Positions 1 to 8,944 of a DNA stretch of 64,000 nt are shown piece after piece. Source of the stretch: Schistosoma haematobium (Eukaryota > Platyhelminthes > Trematoda > Strigeidida > Schistosomatidae); contig NC_067196.1 of the NCBI RefSeq assembly GCF_000699445.3, forward strand, positions 1-64,000. The letters run 5' to 3'. Position 1 is the stretch's first letter. Every line of letters begins with the position of its first letter. Made by a program: the position numbers and the translations under genes. The notes under the pieces are model-generated. The model was given only the letters and a program-made list of their open reading frames with translations. It was not told the origin of the DNA and did not search any database.

Positions 1-29
1 GGCTGTCTATGTTAAAACGTACATCTCAT
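1..29 (+). pseudogene. Possible 3' end of a CP391S-like exon cut by the window edge
   Basis: The first 29 bases end at a good donor (gtaagt at 30). In one frame they read as an open stretch ending YVKTYIS plus one base. The following 62-bp gap ends in a pyrimidine-rich acceptor before the exon at 92. The phase (one base left over) agrees with that exon and with the matching minus-strand gene at 24970-25043. Most of the exon lies outside the window, so identity rests on phase and position only. Confidence 0.35.
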
Positions 30-91
30 GTAAGTCATAAATACTCTTTATGCAGATAAACAAACATCTATCATGATTTTTATTATTTCAG

Positions 92-142
92 TGAACTTAA
101 TCGCTGCTAGATGGTCCTATGTAGTGGAACATAATAGTACAA
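92..142 (+). pseudogene. 51-bp exon of the plus-strand CP391S-like gene copy
   Basis: It is bounded by acceptor tattatttcag and donor gtaagtca. In the 2+48+1 phase it reads NLIAARWSYVVEHNST. The minus-strand gene has an exon of exactly the same length and phase at 23395-23445, reading GLLVVKSYFVKTVNGT, so the two are paralogous. The next exons expected from the other gene (65, 67 and 78 bp) were not found between 143 and 1290, which suggests a deletion. This copy is treated as part of a decayed gene. Confidence 0.55.
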
Positions 143-894
143 GTAAGTCAACATTTAATTACAGTTTGAAAGCATATGAAATCTACATACTTGCATCGTT
201 ACTCATTGTGATTACTCACAGATTGTGCCATTTATATCTTTTCACAAACTGAAAAGGTCAGAATTTGATCCACTATTTGATAATACTGGTTAGCACTTGA
301 AGATCAGTTGACGTGATCTAGAAAAGACAACATTAAACAATCGGTAAACAGACCGCCATGGATAAATGAAATCATAATGGAGAATTCAGAGATTCAATTA
401 GGAATAGATTGATTGTGTTTTATGTTTCGGACGAAACCATTTCTGTACACATTATACTCATCTTCACATTCACGCACCTCAAAGTCATTGCTAAACATTA
501 TTCATTCAAATTAACAAATTGATTAGATCACATGTTTAAAGCAATTCATTTCACAAATACAACACATAAACACTATGACCACGGTTATGTGCTCATTTGC
601 AATATCCATATGGTACGCAACTAACTAAATTATCAAGTCCCAATTGTAAAAAACACCTCATAGCATTGATAATATGCACTTAGAGTCGATTGTTTCAAGT
701 GGAATTTTAGAAAGTATTACATTTATGTGAATACCTCTTCGACTGTCAGACCTTAGTTAAACACTTGACGATTTATTGTTTAAATAATGATGCAATACTA
801 GTACAGTTTCACAAACTAGGTATTTGACATTCGTTTTGATATATGTATGCTCGTATCATTCACGTGACATCCACTTGAATATATTTATTACGAA

Positions 895-990
895 TTCAAA
901 TGATGAGAGTGTAGTGTGGCGTCGAGTCGCGGTTGACCATGATCACAACTACAAGAACGTTGCGTACCGGATATCACAAGGCGATTGCAT
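895..990 (-). repeat. Fragment of the dispersed ATT-containing repeat
   Basis: The segment containing gtgtggcgtcgagtcgcgg and ctacaagaacgttgcgtacc matches, in reverse orientation, the end of the repeats at 13355-13760 and 28266-28595 (there gtgtggcgtcgagtcacgc and ctacaaggagtttgcgtacc). Both translate to a similar peptide (VWRRVAVDHDHNYK here, VWRRVTLDYDHHYK there). Only this end of the repeat is present. The function of the repeat is unknown. Confidence 0.6.
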
Positions 991-1249
991 CATTTATTTA
1001 TTGTGTACTTTCGAGGAAAAGTCAGTTTTTTCTTCTGGTACATGTGATATCAAAACTTAATATGGCATTGAAATCGGAAAACCACCCCATGAGATCAGGT
1101 TTACTTTTAAATGATTGCCAGAAAATAATCGCTTAGTCATACATATCCGATGAACTGAGGGAATAGTTGAGTCATGTCTTCAAATTACAATTTCCTATAG
1201 CCACTTTCACAATCAATTTCATAGTATGAAAATGTGTTCCCATAAATAT

Positions 1250-1500
1250 GTATATTCGGTGGTTACAAATGAATTTTTCAGTTCATCATGTGTTAGATTA
1301 TTGAAATAACATTTTGAATACTAAGAGAATCATTCCATGATCTAATGATCAGATTGGCTTCAATGTTCATTGAATAAAATTTCCCTTTTATCATCGTTGT
1401 AATTCCATTGATCCAACTAGACTGATGAATTACTTGATAATACACGGACCAGAATGCAGCCATATACATCGATATCTTCATTTATAGTAGGTCGATTGAG
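1250..1500. other. Intronic block shared with the paralogous gene
   Basis: Read on the minus strand, this block is clearly related to plus-strand 18240-18470; shared stretches include gatatcgatg, gttggatcaa, gatgataaaag and ttagatcatggaat. In both genes it lies upstream of the 149-bp PSI exon and in the same orientation relative to the gene. It is therefore ancestral intron sequence inherited by both gene copies. No coding role was established; the reading frames do not agree between copies. Confidence 0.55.
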
Positions 1501-1747
1501 ATCTTTTCAAGAAAACTGTAATTGATGATTGGAAAAACAATGTCACTCGATTGATCAATGTTCGGCTGGAAAAGAAGTTTGTGTCTGAGAACAACTGACA
1601 ACTGATCTAAATCATAAAACTGACGTTATGGAAAGACACGGTAAAATAACCTCATTTCAATGCAGTATGCTTTGCTGAAATCAGTGTGTAAAGTGTGATC
1701 GATAGACGAACACACCAATAATAAGTGAAACGCCCACCACCACATTC

Positions 1748-1756
1748 ACTCCTTTT
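1748..1756. repeat. Putative 9-bp target-site duplication, left copy
   Basis: actcctttt directly precedes the first palindrome base. actactttt directly follows the last one (6117-6125). Eight of nine positions match. This length fits DNA transposons such as Merlin (8-9 bp) or Mutator-like elements (9-11 bp). Confidence 0.5.
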
Positions 1757-2354
1757 GGAAAACATTTAGTGCACGGCCATTTTTGTATTTTTTTCGAGTG
1801 CAATTTTTTCGTCCCTTTTGAAAAAAATTTTCATCCCCATCTTCCAATAACTTCCATTCTGTGTCGTCCAATCAAATAGCTAGTTTTGAGTTCGTTATAA
1901 TTGGTCGTTCATTTCTTCAAATCGATATAAAATATCAGGACATGAAGACAGAGCACATTTTCTTACAATTATGGACGGTAGTAACTTGCGAAGTATGAGC
2001 TCCATCGTTCCTCACGTTGTCACAGAAACCGATAACCTGTTCGTTCTTGAGCACATTGTATCTCGTAGCGTTCCAATCTTTTGAAGCGTTGAAGAGCGTC
2101 ATTAGAACGTATGAAAGAGCCACGTACTGCCATTATGTGGTGAGGTATTCTCTTTTCAATAGAGATCGGAAGCCGTATATTAAGTTCGTATGTTGGAGAA
2201 ATGGCCGTAGAACACCTAGCGGTTCCTCACAGCCGAGTAGACGAACGAGGTAATTTGATTAGTGTTATTATAATTTTTCATTAAGGACTACCGTGAACAC
2301 TCAATGTCTTTCCTTCATATTTTGTAAGTTATCAACTATCAAAATAACCTCAAT

Positions 2355-2626
2355 ATGGATGCAACGTTAAGCAGTGACGAGGGAGAAATCGTTTCGACGA
2401 ACTCAGAGGAGTTCACTGAACGAGATGACGACAATGAAGAAAACGCATATGACAACAGACCTTGTGATATTTGCAATCTTGCGCAACCGCCACATGAAAC
2501 TGTTGATGGAATTGCCAGGATTTTTGTCCATGCGAAGCAATGATTCATTTATTTTGTGCCTACGACCCATCACCACACGTTCATGGAATCCACTGTCCCA
2601 TGTGCGACGCTGTAACGGAGTCATAG
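2355..2626 (+). pseudogene. Frame-broken zinc-binding (RING-like?) reading frame, left arm
   Basis: A 62-codon frame starts MDATLSSDEGEIVS, is very acidic, and contains CDICN (about residues 38-42) before stopping at 2541-2543. A second frame, opening at 2540, continues with HLFCAYDPSPHVHG and then CPMCD, and stops at 2624-2626. Together the two frames show a CxxC, H, C, H/H, CxxC spacing reminiscent of a RING or related zinc finger split by a frameshift, or by an unseen intron or programmed shift. The arm carries a histone-type 3' stem-loop 45 bp beyond the second stop. The protein family was not recognised. The mirror copy in the other arm has the same break. Confidence 0.4.
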
Positions 2627-2670
2627 CAAGTCTTTCGTTCATGAAATTCGGAATTGTTAAGAGAACGAGT

Positions 2671-2694
2671 AAAGGCCCTTTTCAGGGCCACCCA
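2671..2694 (+). promoter_or_regulatory. Histone-mRNA-type 3' stem-loop, left arm
   Basis: AAAGGCCCTTTTCAGGGCC followed by ACCCA matches the metazoan histone 3' signal at every conserved position. It has a six-base stem (GGCCCU/AGGGCC, 2674-2679 with 2684-2689), a UUUC loop, an A-rich 5' flank and an ACCCA 3' flank. In animals this hairpin is bound by SLBP and directs cleavage instead of polyadenylation. No obvious purine-rich histone downstream element was seen in the next 30 bases, and no histone is encoded upstream. It lies downstream of the zinc-binding frame. Confidence 0.85.
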
Positions 2695-5178
2695 CAATTG
2701 ATTTAAATTCTTTTGTTTCAATTTCTTATTTCCATACCAAAGGTCAAGTGGTGAAACCATCAATATTCATTTAAGATTAGTAGTCATTATGTGATTATCG
2801 TCCACGTATTCGTAAACGCTTTTAAGCTTTATCAAATATACGGTTTAAGTAAACGATTTCGTATAGGAAATGTCATCTAATGAACATTCATCTGTCTAAC
2901 AATAGTACATGCAAAACTGGTTCAGAATGTTCCAGTGTTTTGTCATATAGTTACGATAGGCGAATGTAGTACTACCAGTTCACTAGTACAACGACATCAT
3001 TTCTATAGGAAAGGTCAACTGAACCAACAATGATGAATTCTAATTAAGCCTTAGTGATTAAGCAATATAATCAATTGAGATTTATAGAAATTTCGTGGAT
3101 TAGATCATTTAAAGAGGATTTTGGAAAAATTTTATAACTGGTTTTAATAGTTGATGATAGTAATAACTGACGTTGAAAGGTGGTCAAATTTTTAATGCAC
3201 AATTAGTAAAGAAATCATTCATCGAAGTATTCCCATTAGTTTTTCTTAACACATCGTATGTTATTTTATTAAACGTTATATGCGTAGCAACATATCCATA
3301 AATCATCATGATAAAAAATAATGAATAGGGCATGCATAAATCACGCTAACCGTTAATGATCGGTGAATGAAGCAAAATAGTAATAACTTCTCTTAGAAAA
3401 TAGCAAACAATATTTGTCATTGGGTTCTTTTCCAAACAGTGATTCTTAGTATAAAAGAATTGTCTAGTTTCGCCGGAAAAATGGTGTCATAAATAAATGG
3501 AAGATTGTCAATTGCGTTATTTTGCTAATCCATTAAAAGCGTTACTTGTTTTTACCTGTACATTCTTTGTAGTTGAGTAGTTTAAAATTATGACCAAAAA
3601 TACTTTGTCTATGTAAGTAGTCATGTGATGAATTGACTATTGTGCTCGTCAATTGGGCTCATCAATTTTTGTCACGTAATGTCAAAAGCGTATTTACAGT
3701 TGAAAAATCTCCATAGAATATTCTATATTGTTGAATAACAATTTTTGACAGGTATTTGAAACATTAGTTACATTAAGTATAAAAGAACAAGCCTACGTCG
3801 TCTGACAAAATAAATGTCTTTCTCAATGATACAGCTTAATACGAACAAAGTCAATTGTATCAAACGACATTTGGGTATACGCTCGTTTAATGTCATTGTA
3901 ACAAATAAAAGTCTATATTTATTTACCAAACTTCAAAATTACCAATTTCACTATATTGAAACATGGTGCTCTATCTTCAATTCACTTATAATAAAGACAT
4001 TTTATAAAACGTATAAATGTATCACTTTGTTCGTATTAAGCTGTGTAATTGAGAGAGACACTTATTTCCTCAAACGTAGGCTTGTTCTTTTATACTTAAT
4101 GTAACTAATGTTTCAAATACCTGTCAAAAATTGTTATTCAACAATATAGAATATTCTATGGAGATTTTTCAACTGTAAATACGCTTTTGACATTACGTGA
4201 CAAAATTGATGAGCCCAATTGACGAGCACAATAGTCAATTCATCACATGACTACTTACATAGACAAAGTATTTTTGGTCATAATTTTAAACTACTCAACT
4301 ACAAAGAATGTACAGGTAAAAACAAGTAACGCTTTTAATGGATTAGCAAAATAACGCAATTGACAATCTTCCATTTATTTATGACACCATTTTTCCGGCG
4401 AAACTAGACAATTCTTTTATACTAAGAATCACTGTTTGGAAAAGAACCCAATGACAAATATTGTTTGCTATTTTCTAAGAGAAGTTATTACTATTTTGCT
4501 TCATTCACCGATCATTAACGGTTAGCGTGATTTATGCATGCCCTATTCATTATTTTTATCATGATGATTTATGGATATGTTGCTACGCATATAACGTTTA
4601 ATAAAATAACATACGATGTGTTAAGAAAAAACTAATGGGAATACTTCGATGAATGATTTCTTTACTAATTGTGCATTAAAAATTTGACCACCTTTCAACG
4701 TCAGTTATTACTATCATCAACTATTAAAACCAGTTATAAAATTTTTTCCAAAATCCTCTTTAAATGATCTAATCCACGAAATTTCTATAAATCTCAATTG
4801 ATTATATTGCTTAATCACTAAGGCTTAATTAGAATTCATCATTGTTGGTTCAGTTGACCTTTCCTATAGAAATGATGTCGTTGTACTAGTGAACTGGTAG
4901 TACTACATTCGCCTATCGTAACTATATGACAAAACACTGGAACATTCTGAACCAGTTTTGCATGTACTATTGTTAGACAGATGAATGTTCATTAGATGAC
5001 ATTTCCTATACGAAATCGTTTACTTAAACCGTATATTTGATAAAGCTTAAAAGCGTTTACGAATACGTGGACGATAATCACATAATGACTACTAATCTTA
5101 AATGAATATTGATGGTTTCACCACTTGACCTTTGGTATGGAAATAAGAAATTGAAACAAAAGAATTTAAATCAAATTG

Positions 5179-5202
5179 TGGGTGGCCCTGAAAAGGGCCT
5201 TT
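5179..5202 (-). promoter_or_regulatory. Histone-mRNA-type 3' stem-loop, right arm
   Basis: Mirror copy of the hairpin at 2671-2694, perfectly conserved on the minus strand, again just downstream of the zinc-binding reading frame of its arm. Each arm would therefore end its own transcript with the same signal. Confidence 0.85.
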
Positions 5203-5246
5203 ACTCGTTCTCTTAACAATTCCGAATTTCATGAACGAAAGACTTG

Positions 5247-5518
5247 CTATGACTCCGTTACAGCGTCGCACATGGGACAGTGGATTCCATGAACGTGTGG
5301 TGATGGGTCGTAGGCACAAAATAAATGAATCATTGCTTCGCATGGACAAAAATCCTGGCAATTCCATCAACAGTTTCATGTGGCGGTTGCGCAAGATTGC
5401 AAATATCACAAGGTCTGTTGTCATATGCGTTTTCTTCATTGTCGTCATCTCGTTCAGTGAACTCCTCTGAGTTCGTCGAAACGATTTCTCCCTCGTCACT
5501 GCTTAACGTTGCATCCAT
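5247..5518 (-). pseudogene. Frame-broken zinc-binding reading frame, right arm
   Basis: Exact mirror of 2355-2626: the acidic MDATLSSDEG start, CDICN, the same frame change, then CPMCD in the second frame. The break is in both arms, so it predates the inversion-duplication, was copied by gene conversion, or is a real feature such as programmed frameshifting. Confidence 0.4.
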
Positions 5519-6116
5519 ATTGAGGTTATTTTGATAGTTGATAACTTACAAAATATGAAGGAAAGACATTGAGTGTTCACGGTAGTCCTTAATGAAAAAT
5601 TATAATAACACTAATCAAATTACCTCGTTCGTCTACTCGGCTGTGAGGAACCGCTAGGTGTTCTACGGCCATTTCTCCAACATACGAACTTAATATACGG
5701 CTTCCGATCTCTATTGAAAAGAGAATACCTCACCACATAATGGCAGTACGTGGCTCTTTCATACGTTCTAATGACGCTCTTCAACGCTTCAAAAGATTGG
5801 AACGCTACGAGATACAATGTGCTCAAGAACGAACAGGTTATCGGTTTCTGTGACAACGTGAGGAACGATGGAGCTCATACTTCGCAAGTTACTACCGTCC
5901 ATAATTGTAAGAAAATGTGCTCTGTCTTCATGTCCTGATATTTTATATCGATTTGAAGAAATGAACGACCAATTATAACGAACTCAAAACTAGCTATTTG
6001 ATTGGACGACACAGAATGGAAGTTATTGGAAGATGGGGATGAAAATTTTTTCAAAAGGGACGAAAAAAATTGCACTCGAAAAAAATACAAAAATGGCCGT
6101 GCACTAAATGTTTTCC

Positions 6117-6125
6117 ACTACTTTT
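6117..6125. repeat. Putative 9-bp target-site duplication, right copy
   Basis: actactttt immediately follows the palindrome. It matches actcctttt on the left side at eight of nine bases. Confidence 0.5.
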
Positions 6126-6715
6126 GACCTTGTACGACTGTATCTCTTTATTAACCAATCACAGTTTGATGTTCATTGTAAAACAATATTTGCTTGTTGA
6201 CTCATTTTCCCTATTCTCTGGCTACTGTTCGGTATGTTATTTGTCTGTTTTCCCTGTATTAATAGACCGTATTGTTTGTTTGTACACTAACGATGTTAAT
6301 TTATGTTTTAGAAACAGATAAAGTTTATCTAGCCGAATAGCTTGCTTGTTCTGACTTTGGCTAAACCAAGACTCTGTATTCGACGGTCTAGAGATTAGCT
6401 TAGATTTGAATCTGTAGGAAATTGCTTCCTACACAGGGACTGCATCCTGTGTTCACATGCCTTTACGTGAACAGTTTACTAAAATACACCAAATTCACCT
6501 GACAAAATTCATCGATCATACTAAGCATTCAAAACAGGTTCATTCGGTTCAAATATTGCTGTCATGAAATAAGAGTGATGACAATTTTCAAGTGATTGAA
6601 ACGGTCATCGATTTCAGAAATCATTACTTGATAATTAAGTTATTGTTACATGGTTTGTAATTCTCCTCTGTTTTGTTTGATAACTCGGAATGAAATCACA
6701 TTATTCATTTCACAG

Positions 6716-6864
6716 AAACTTGTTCAAAATACAATTCAATTAAACTATGCCAAAACTCAACAATACCGAATACAACATGTATTTGGTGTGAAAAAACTCA
6801 TATATGCATTGATAGTAATGGTCCGGACACTCATAGCATTCAAGTGAATGACTGTCATGTTGAA
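6716..6864 (+). pseudogene. 149-bp PSI-module exon of the plus-strand copy
   Basis: Bounded by acceptor ttcatttcacag and donor gtgagt. After two phase bases it reads open through TCSKYNSIKLC, then CIWCEKTHIC, then a final Cys near DCHVE. The C-x2-C-x5-C pattern with a Trp before the second Cys is typical of PSI (plexin-semaphorin-integrin) modules. This exon itself is intact. Confidence 0.7.
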
Positions 6865-7550
6865 GTGAGTACTTATTAAACTTCACAGATCATTTTCAAT
6901 ATCACATAATTCCACATTACGAGTAAATGGATTTGCTCGAAAGAACACTTTATTGTTATGAATATGAACTGACTTGTATTCTTTCCTCAGTGACCGAATT
7001 AAAGATTGGTACAAGTTGACAATAATTAGTCAGATATAGGCACAATGCTTTATTTTCGTGGTAGCAATGGACAAAGGATCGAAGCGTCGCTTGCCATCAG
7101 TGTTTGAAACCGTATATCTATGTGGATTGTTACAATATATCGATGAAAGCAGCTAAAGTGAAGAGCCGTAACCTGTTTAAAATTGTATATCATGTCAGTT
7201 TATAGACTCTCATTGCTGAAGTCCAGAACAAAGATTTCTGATTCTGTGTTGAGAAATATGTAACTTGAATGAATTGCTTCAAGAAAGACGTCAATTATAA
7301 GTTCATCGATTTTTAATTAGATTATGATTAGATGTGACATACAGAATACTACTACAATTGAGACGTAAATTAGTTATAGGATAGTGTGTAATCAACTTAC
7401 TGATTGTCGAATCGATGGTAGATGTCCTAAATGATTGCATGAATGTACATCGTGCATCTTCATGTTCCATACTGTCCTGTCATCTCTTCTGACACTAATG
7501 TATGGTGAATGTTATTTAATTATAGTAATATTTGATATTGATTCATTCAG

Positions 7551-7679
7551 ATAAGCTCTGAAGTTAACAATCTGAGCACACAAATACCCGTGTAATACAC
7601 TGAAAGGACTTCGGGGATGACTGCAGTTCAGGTTACAGAAAACCTCAAGGAAACCACCGAAGAAACTGAACAATACTCG
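7551..7679 (+). pseudogene. 129-bp linker exon with an in-frame stop
   Basis: Acceptor attcattcag, donor gtaagtattt, phase 0 at both ends. It reads ISSEVNNLSTQIPV, then TAA, then continues in frame as VQVTENLKETTEETEQYS. The paralogous exon at 15892-16020 has the same length and an open frame (ending LKKIFEETAQHL). Protein similarity continues past the stop, so the stop is a lesion. Confidence 0.65.
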
Positions 7680-7729
7680 GTAAGTATTTGATATTTAGTA
7701 ATAAATGCTCTTGTATTCTTTTTCGTCAG

Positions 7730-7855
7730 AATATGATCACCGAGATATATAATGGCAAAGAACAGAACAAATCATTTCAGTGCATTGTGATTCTTTAAGT
7801 CACATCCTTTATTGTTGTCTGTATCGGTTATGTTATTTATGCACTGCTGTTTTAA
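7730..7855 (+). pseudogene. Terminal membrane-span exon with an in-frame stop
   Basis: It begins after ttttcgtcag. It is open for 22 codons, meets TAA at 7796-7798, then reads a hydrophobic run (FIVVCIGYVIYALLF) to TAA at 7853-7855. The intact counterpart in the minus-strand gene is 15698-15841, where the hydrophobic run is uninterrupted. Confidence 0.6.
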
Positions 7856-8139
7856 AAGAAGAAAAGTCATTTATGATAGTCAAAGACGTCTTATAACTTG
7901 CTTCTATTATTCTGACCAAGCGTTTTCTATTCGTATTTTATTAGAAAACTCTATATTTAATTATAATATTATATTATTGAACAATGTCTTAATAAATGTT
8001 TTTATATTCTTATGCTTGTTTACGTAATGAGAGACGGATTGTTGGGTAGCAAGAACAGTCGGCATCATAATTGTCTAGCCTGTCCGTTGTCCTAATCTTT
8101 ATTATTGGGTGTTGTGAATGTGTATGCTTTTGTGCAGTG

Positions 8140-8690
8140 CCGCGCCTTTGTATCGTATTTCTGGTGGTACCAACAAATTCTTGTGGTCTGCTTCGATGAT
8201 GTAAAACGTTGGTTTGAGAGTGATTTCATTCTGTACATCTACCTGGATCGCTTGCATTTAACAATTTCTTTGGTTGCCTGTAATGATGCCAGCTTGTTTA
8301 ACATTTCAGTGAACTGTAGTTGTAATGTGGTTGTGCTCTGCCAACAGTTCGTATCATTTTTACACTTCGGCTACTTGAATAGATCTCCATTATTTTGTCG
8401 GCCATATGTGCCAAATCTTCCAGAATCATTGAATTCCACGACACACCAAGAATATTTCTGACACTATGTGGTAAGCGTTGTAGTCACATTTGTTTCAATG
8501 GAGCTTTATTTAATTTATATGAGACGGTTATCCAGTTCGCAGTCCATATGCTGTCAACAGTTGGTGTAGTCTGTTTTCATCAGAGTCTGATGGACGATGT
8601 ATTACTGCTGCTTTCGGTTTATCGTTTGGCTGTAGTTCCGGTACTTGGTCAATCAAGTCTCCGATGTCAGTGGAGGTTTGGAACGAGATG
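8140..8690 (-). pseudogene. Degenerate Gypsy gag fragment
   Basis: On the minus strand, broken frames read DIGDLIDQVPE, then KPKAAVIHRPSDSDENRLHQ, and, after frame changes, RLPHSVRNILG and LEDLAHMADKIMEIY. This order and wording match the middle and C-terminal part of Gypsy Gag of the CsRn1/Boudicca-like group (compare the frames at 50073-50905 and 53385-54049 here). Many stops and shifts show an old fragment. No LTR was found next to it. Confidence 0.6.
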
Positions 8691-8810
8691 ACACCCATTA
8701 CAAATGTATATTTTGTTGCTTGTGAAAAGATTTCCTGAGATGTTAACTGTGCCTATACTTGTGCAAAGCCGTCCTTTGGGTTATTTGCCACATACACCGG
8801 TAGTCTGAAT

Positions 8811-8940
8811 TCCATTATAGCGTTGACCGTGCTTACAACGAAATTTAATGTTGCGAGAGCATTTTAGTAATTAATAATTCCAATGACCGTGCTTACACCG
8901 ACATATGACGAGCTGGGTAATGTTGCGAGGGCATTTCAGG
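8811..8940. repeat. Two diverged tandem units of about 65 bp
   Basis: Two consecutive units each begin ttcca, contain gaccgtgcttaca, and end near aatgttgcgag followed by gcattt. The second has a short insertion. No function is apparent. Confidence 0.5.
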
Positions 8941-8944
8941 GAGG

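Larger units (their letters stand above)
143..1755. other. Intron-like DNA without recognisable genes
   Basis: This AT-rich stretch lies between the 51-bp exon and the palindrome. Short open frames have no domain signal. Two pieces are recognisable and listed separately: a fragment of the ATT-containing repeat near 895-990, and a block near 1250-1500 related to 18240-18470. Nothing else was recognised. Confidence 0.6.
1757..6116. mobile_element. Large near-perfect inverted repeat (foldback-like element)
   Basis: Bases 1757-3797 are the reverse complement of 4075-6116 with only scattered single-base indels (for example a 5- versus 6-base homopolymer). The coordinate sum is 7873 at the outer part and 7872 near the centre. 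The middle, 3798-4074, is only partly self-complementary: cagcttaatacgaacaaag at 3832-3850 pairs with 4024-4042, with diverged sequence around it. The outer ends begin GGAAAACATTTAGTGC and are flanked by an imperfect 9-bp duplication. Compared with the paralogous gene on the minus strand, the element sits inside an intron and looks like an insertion. The GG ends and 8-9 bp duplications are known for the Merlin superfamily, reported from schistosomes, but no transposase was recognised. An assembly hairpin cannot be excluded, although the diverged centre argues against a simple one. Confidence 0.9.
6716..7855 (+). pseudogene. 3' exons of a decayed CP391S-like membrane protein gene
   Basis: Three consecutive exons (6716-6864, 7551-7679, 7730-7855) match the last three coding exons of the minus-strand gene at 15698-17549. 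The first two have identical lengths (149 and 129 bp) and identical phases. They would encode a PSI-type cysteine module, a short linker and a C-terminal membrane span. An in-frame TAA in the second exon and another (7796-7798) within the membrane span make an intact product unlikely. Upstream, only a 51-bp exon at 92-142 could be matched, and the palindrome occupies the intervening intron. A shortened secreted product ending in the second exon cannot be excluded. Confidence 0.65.

Noticed and set aside
2374..2706. 110-codon frame in the palindrome and its mirror
   Set aside because: It overlaps the acidic zinc-binding frame in another register, its end is the histone-type hairpin itself, and it has no motif of its own.
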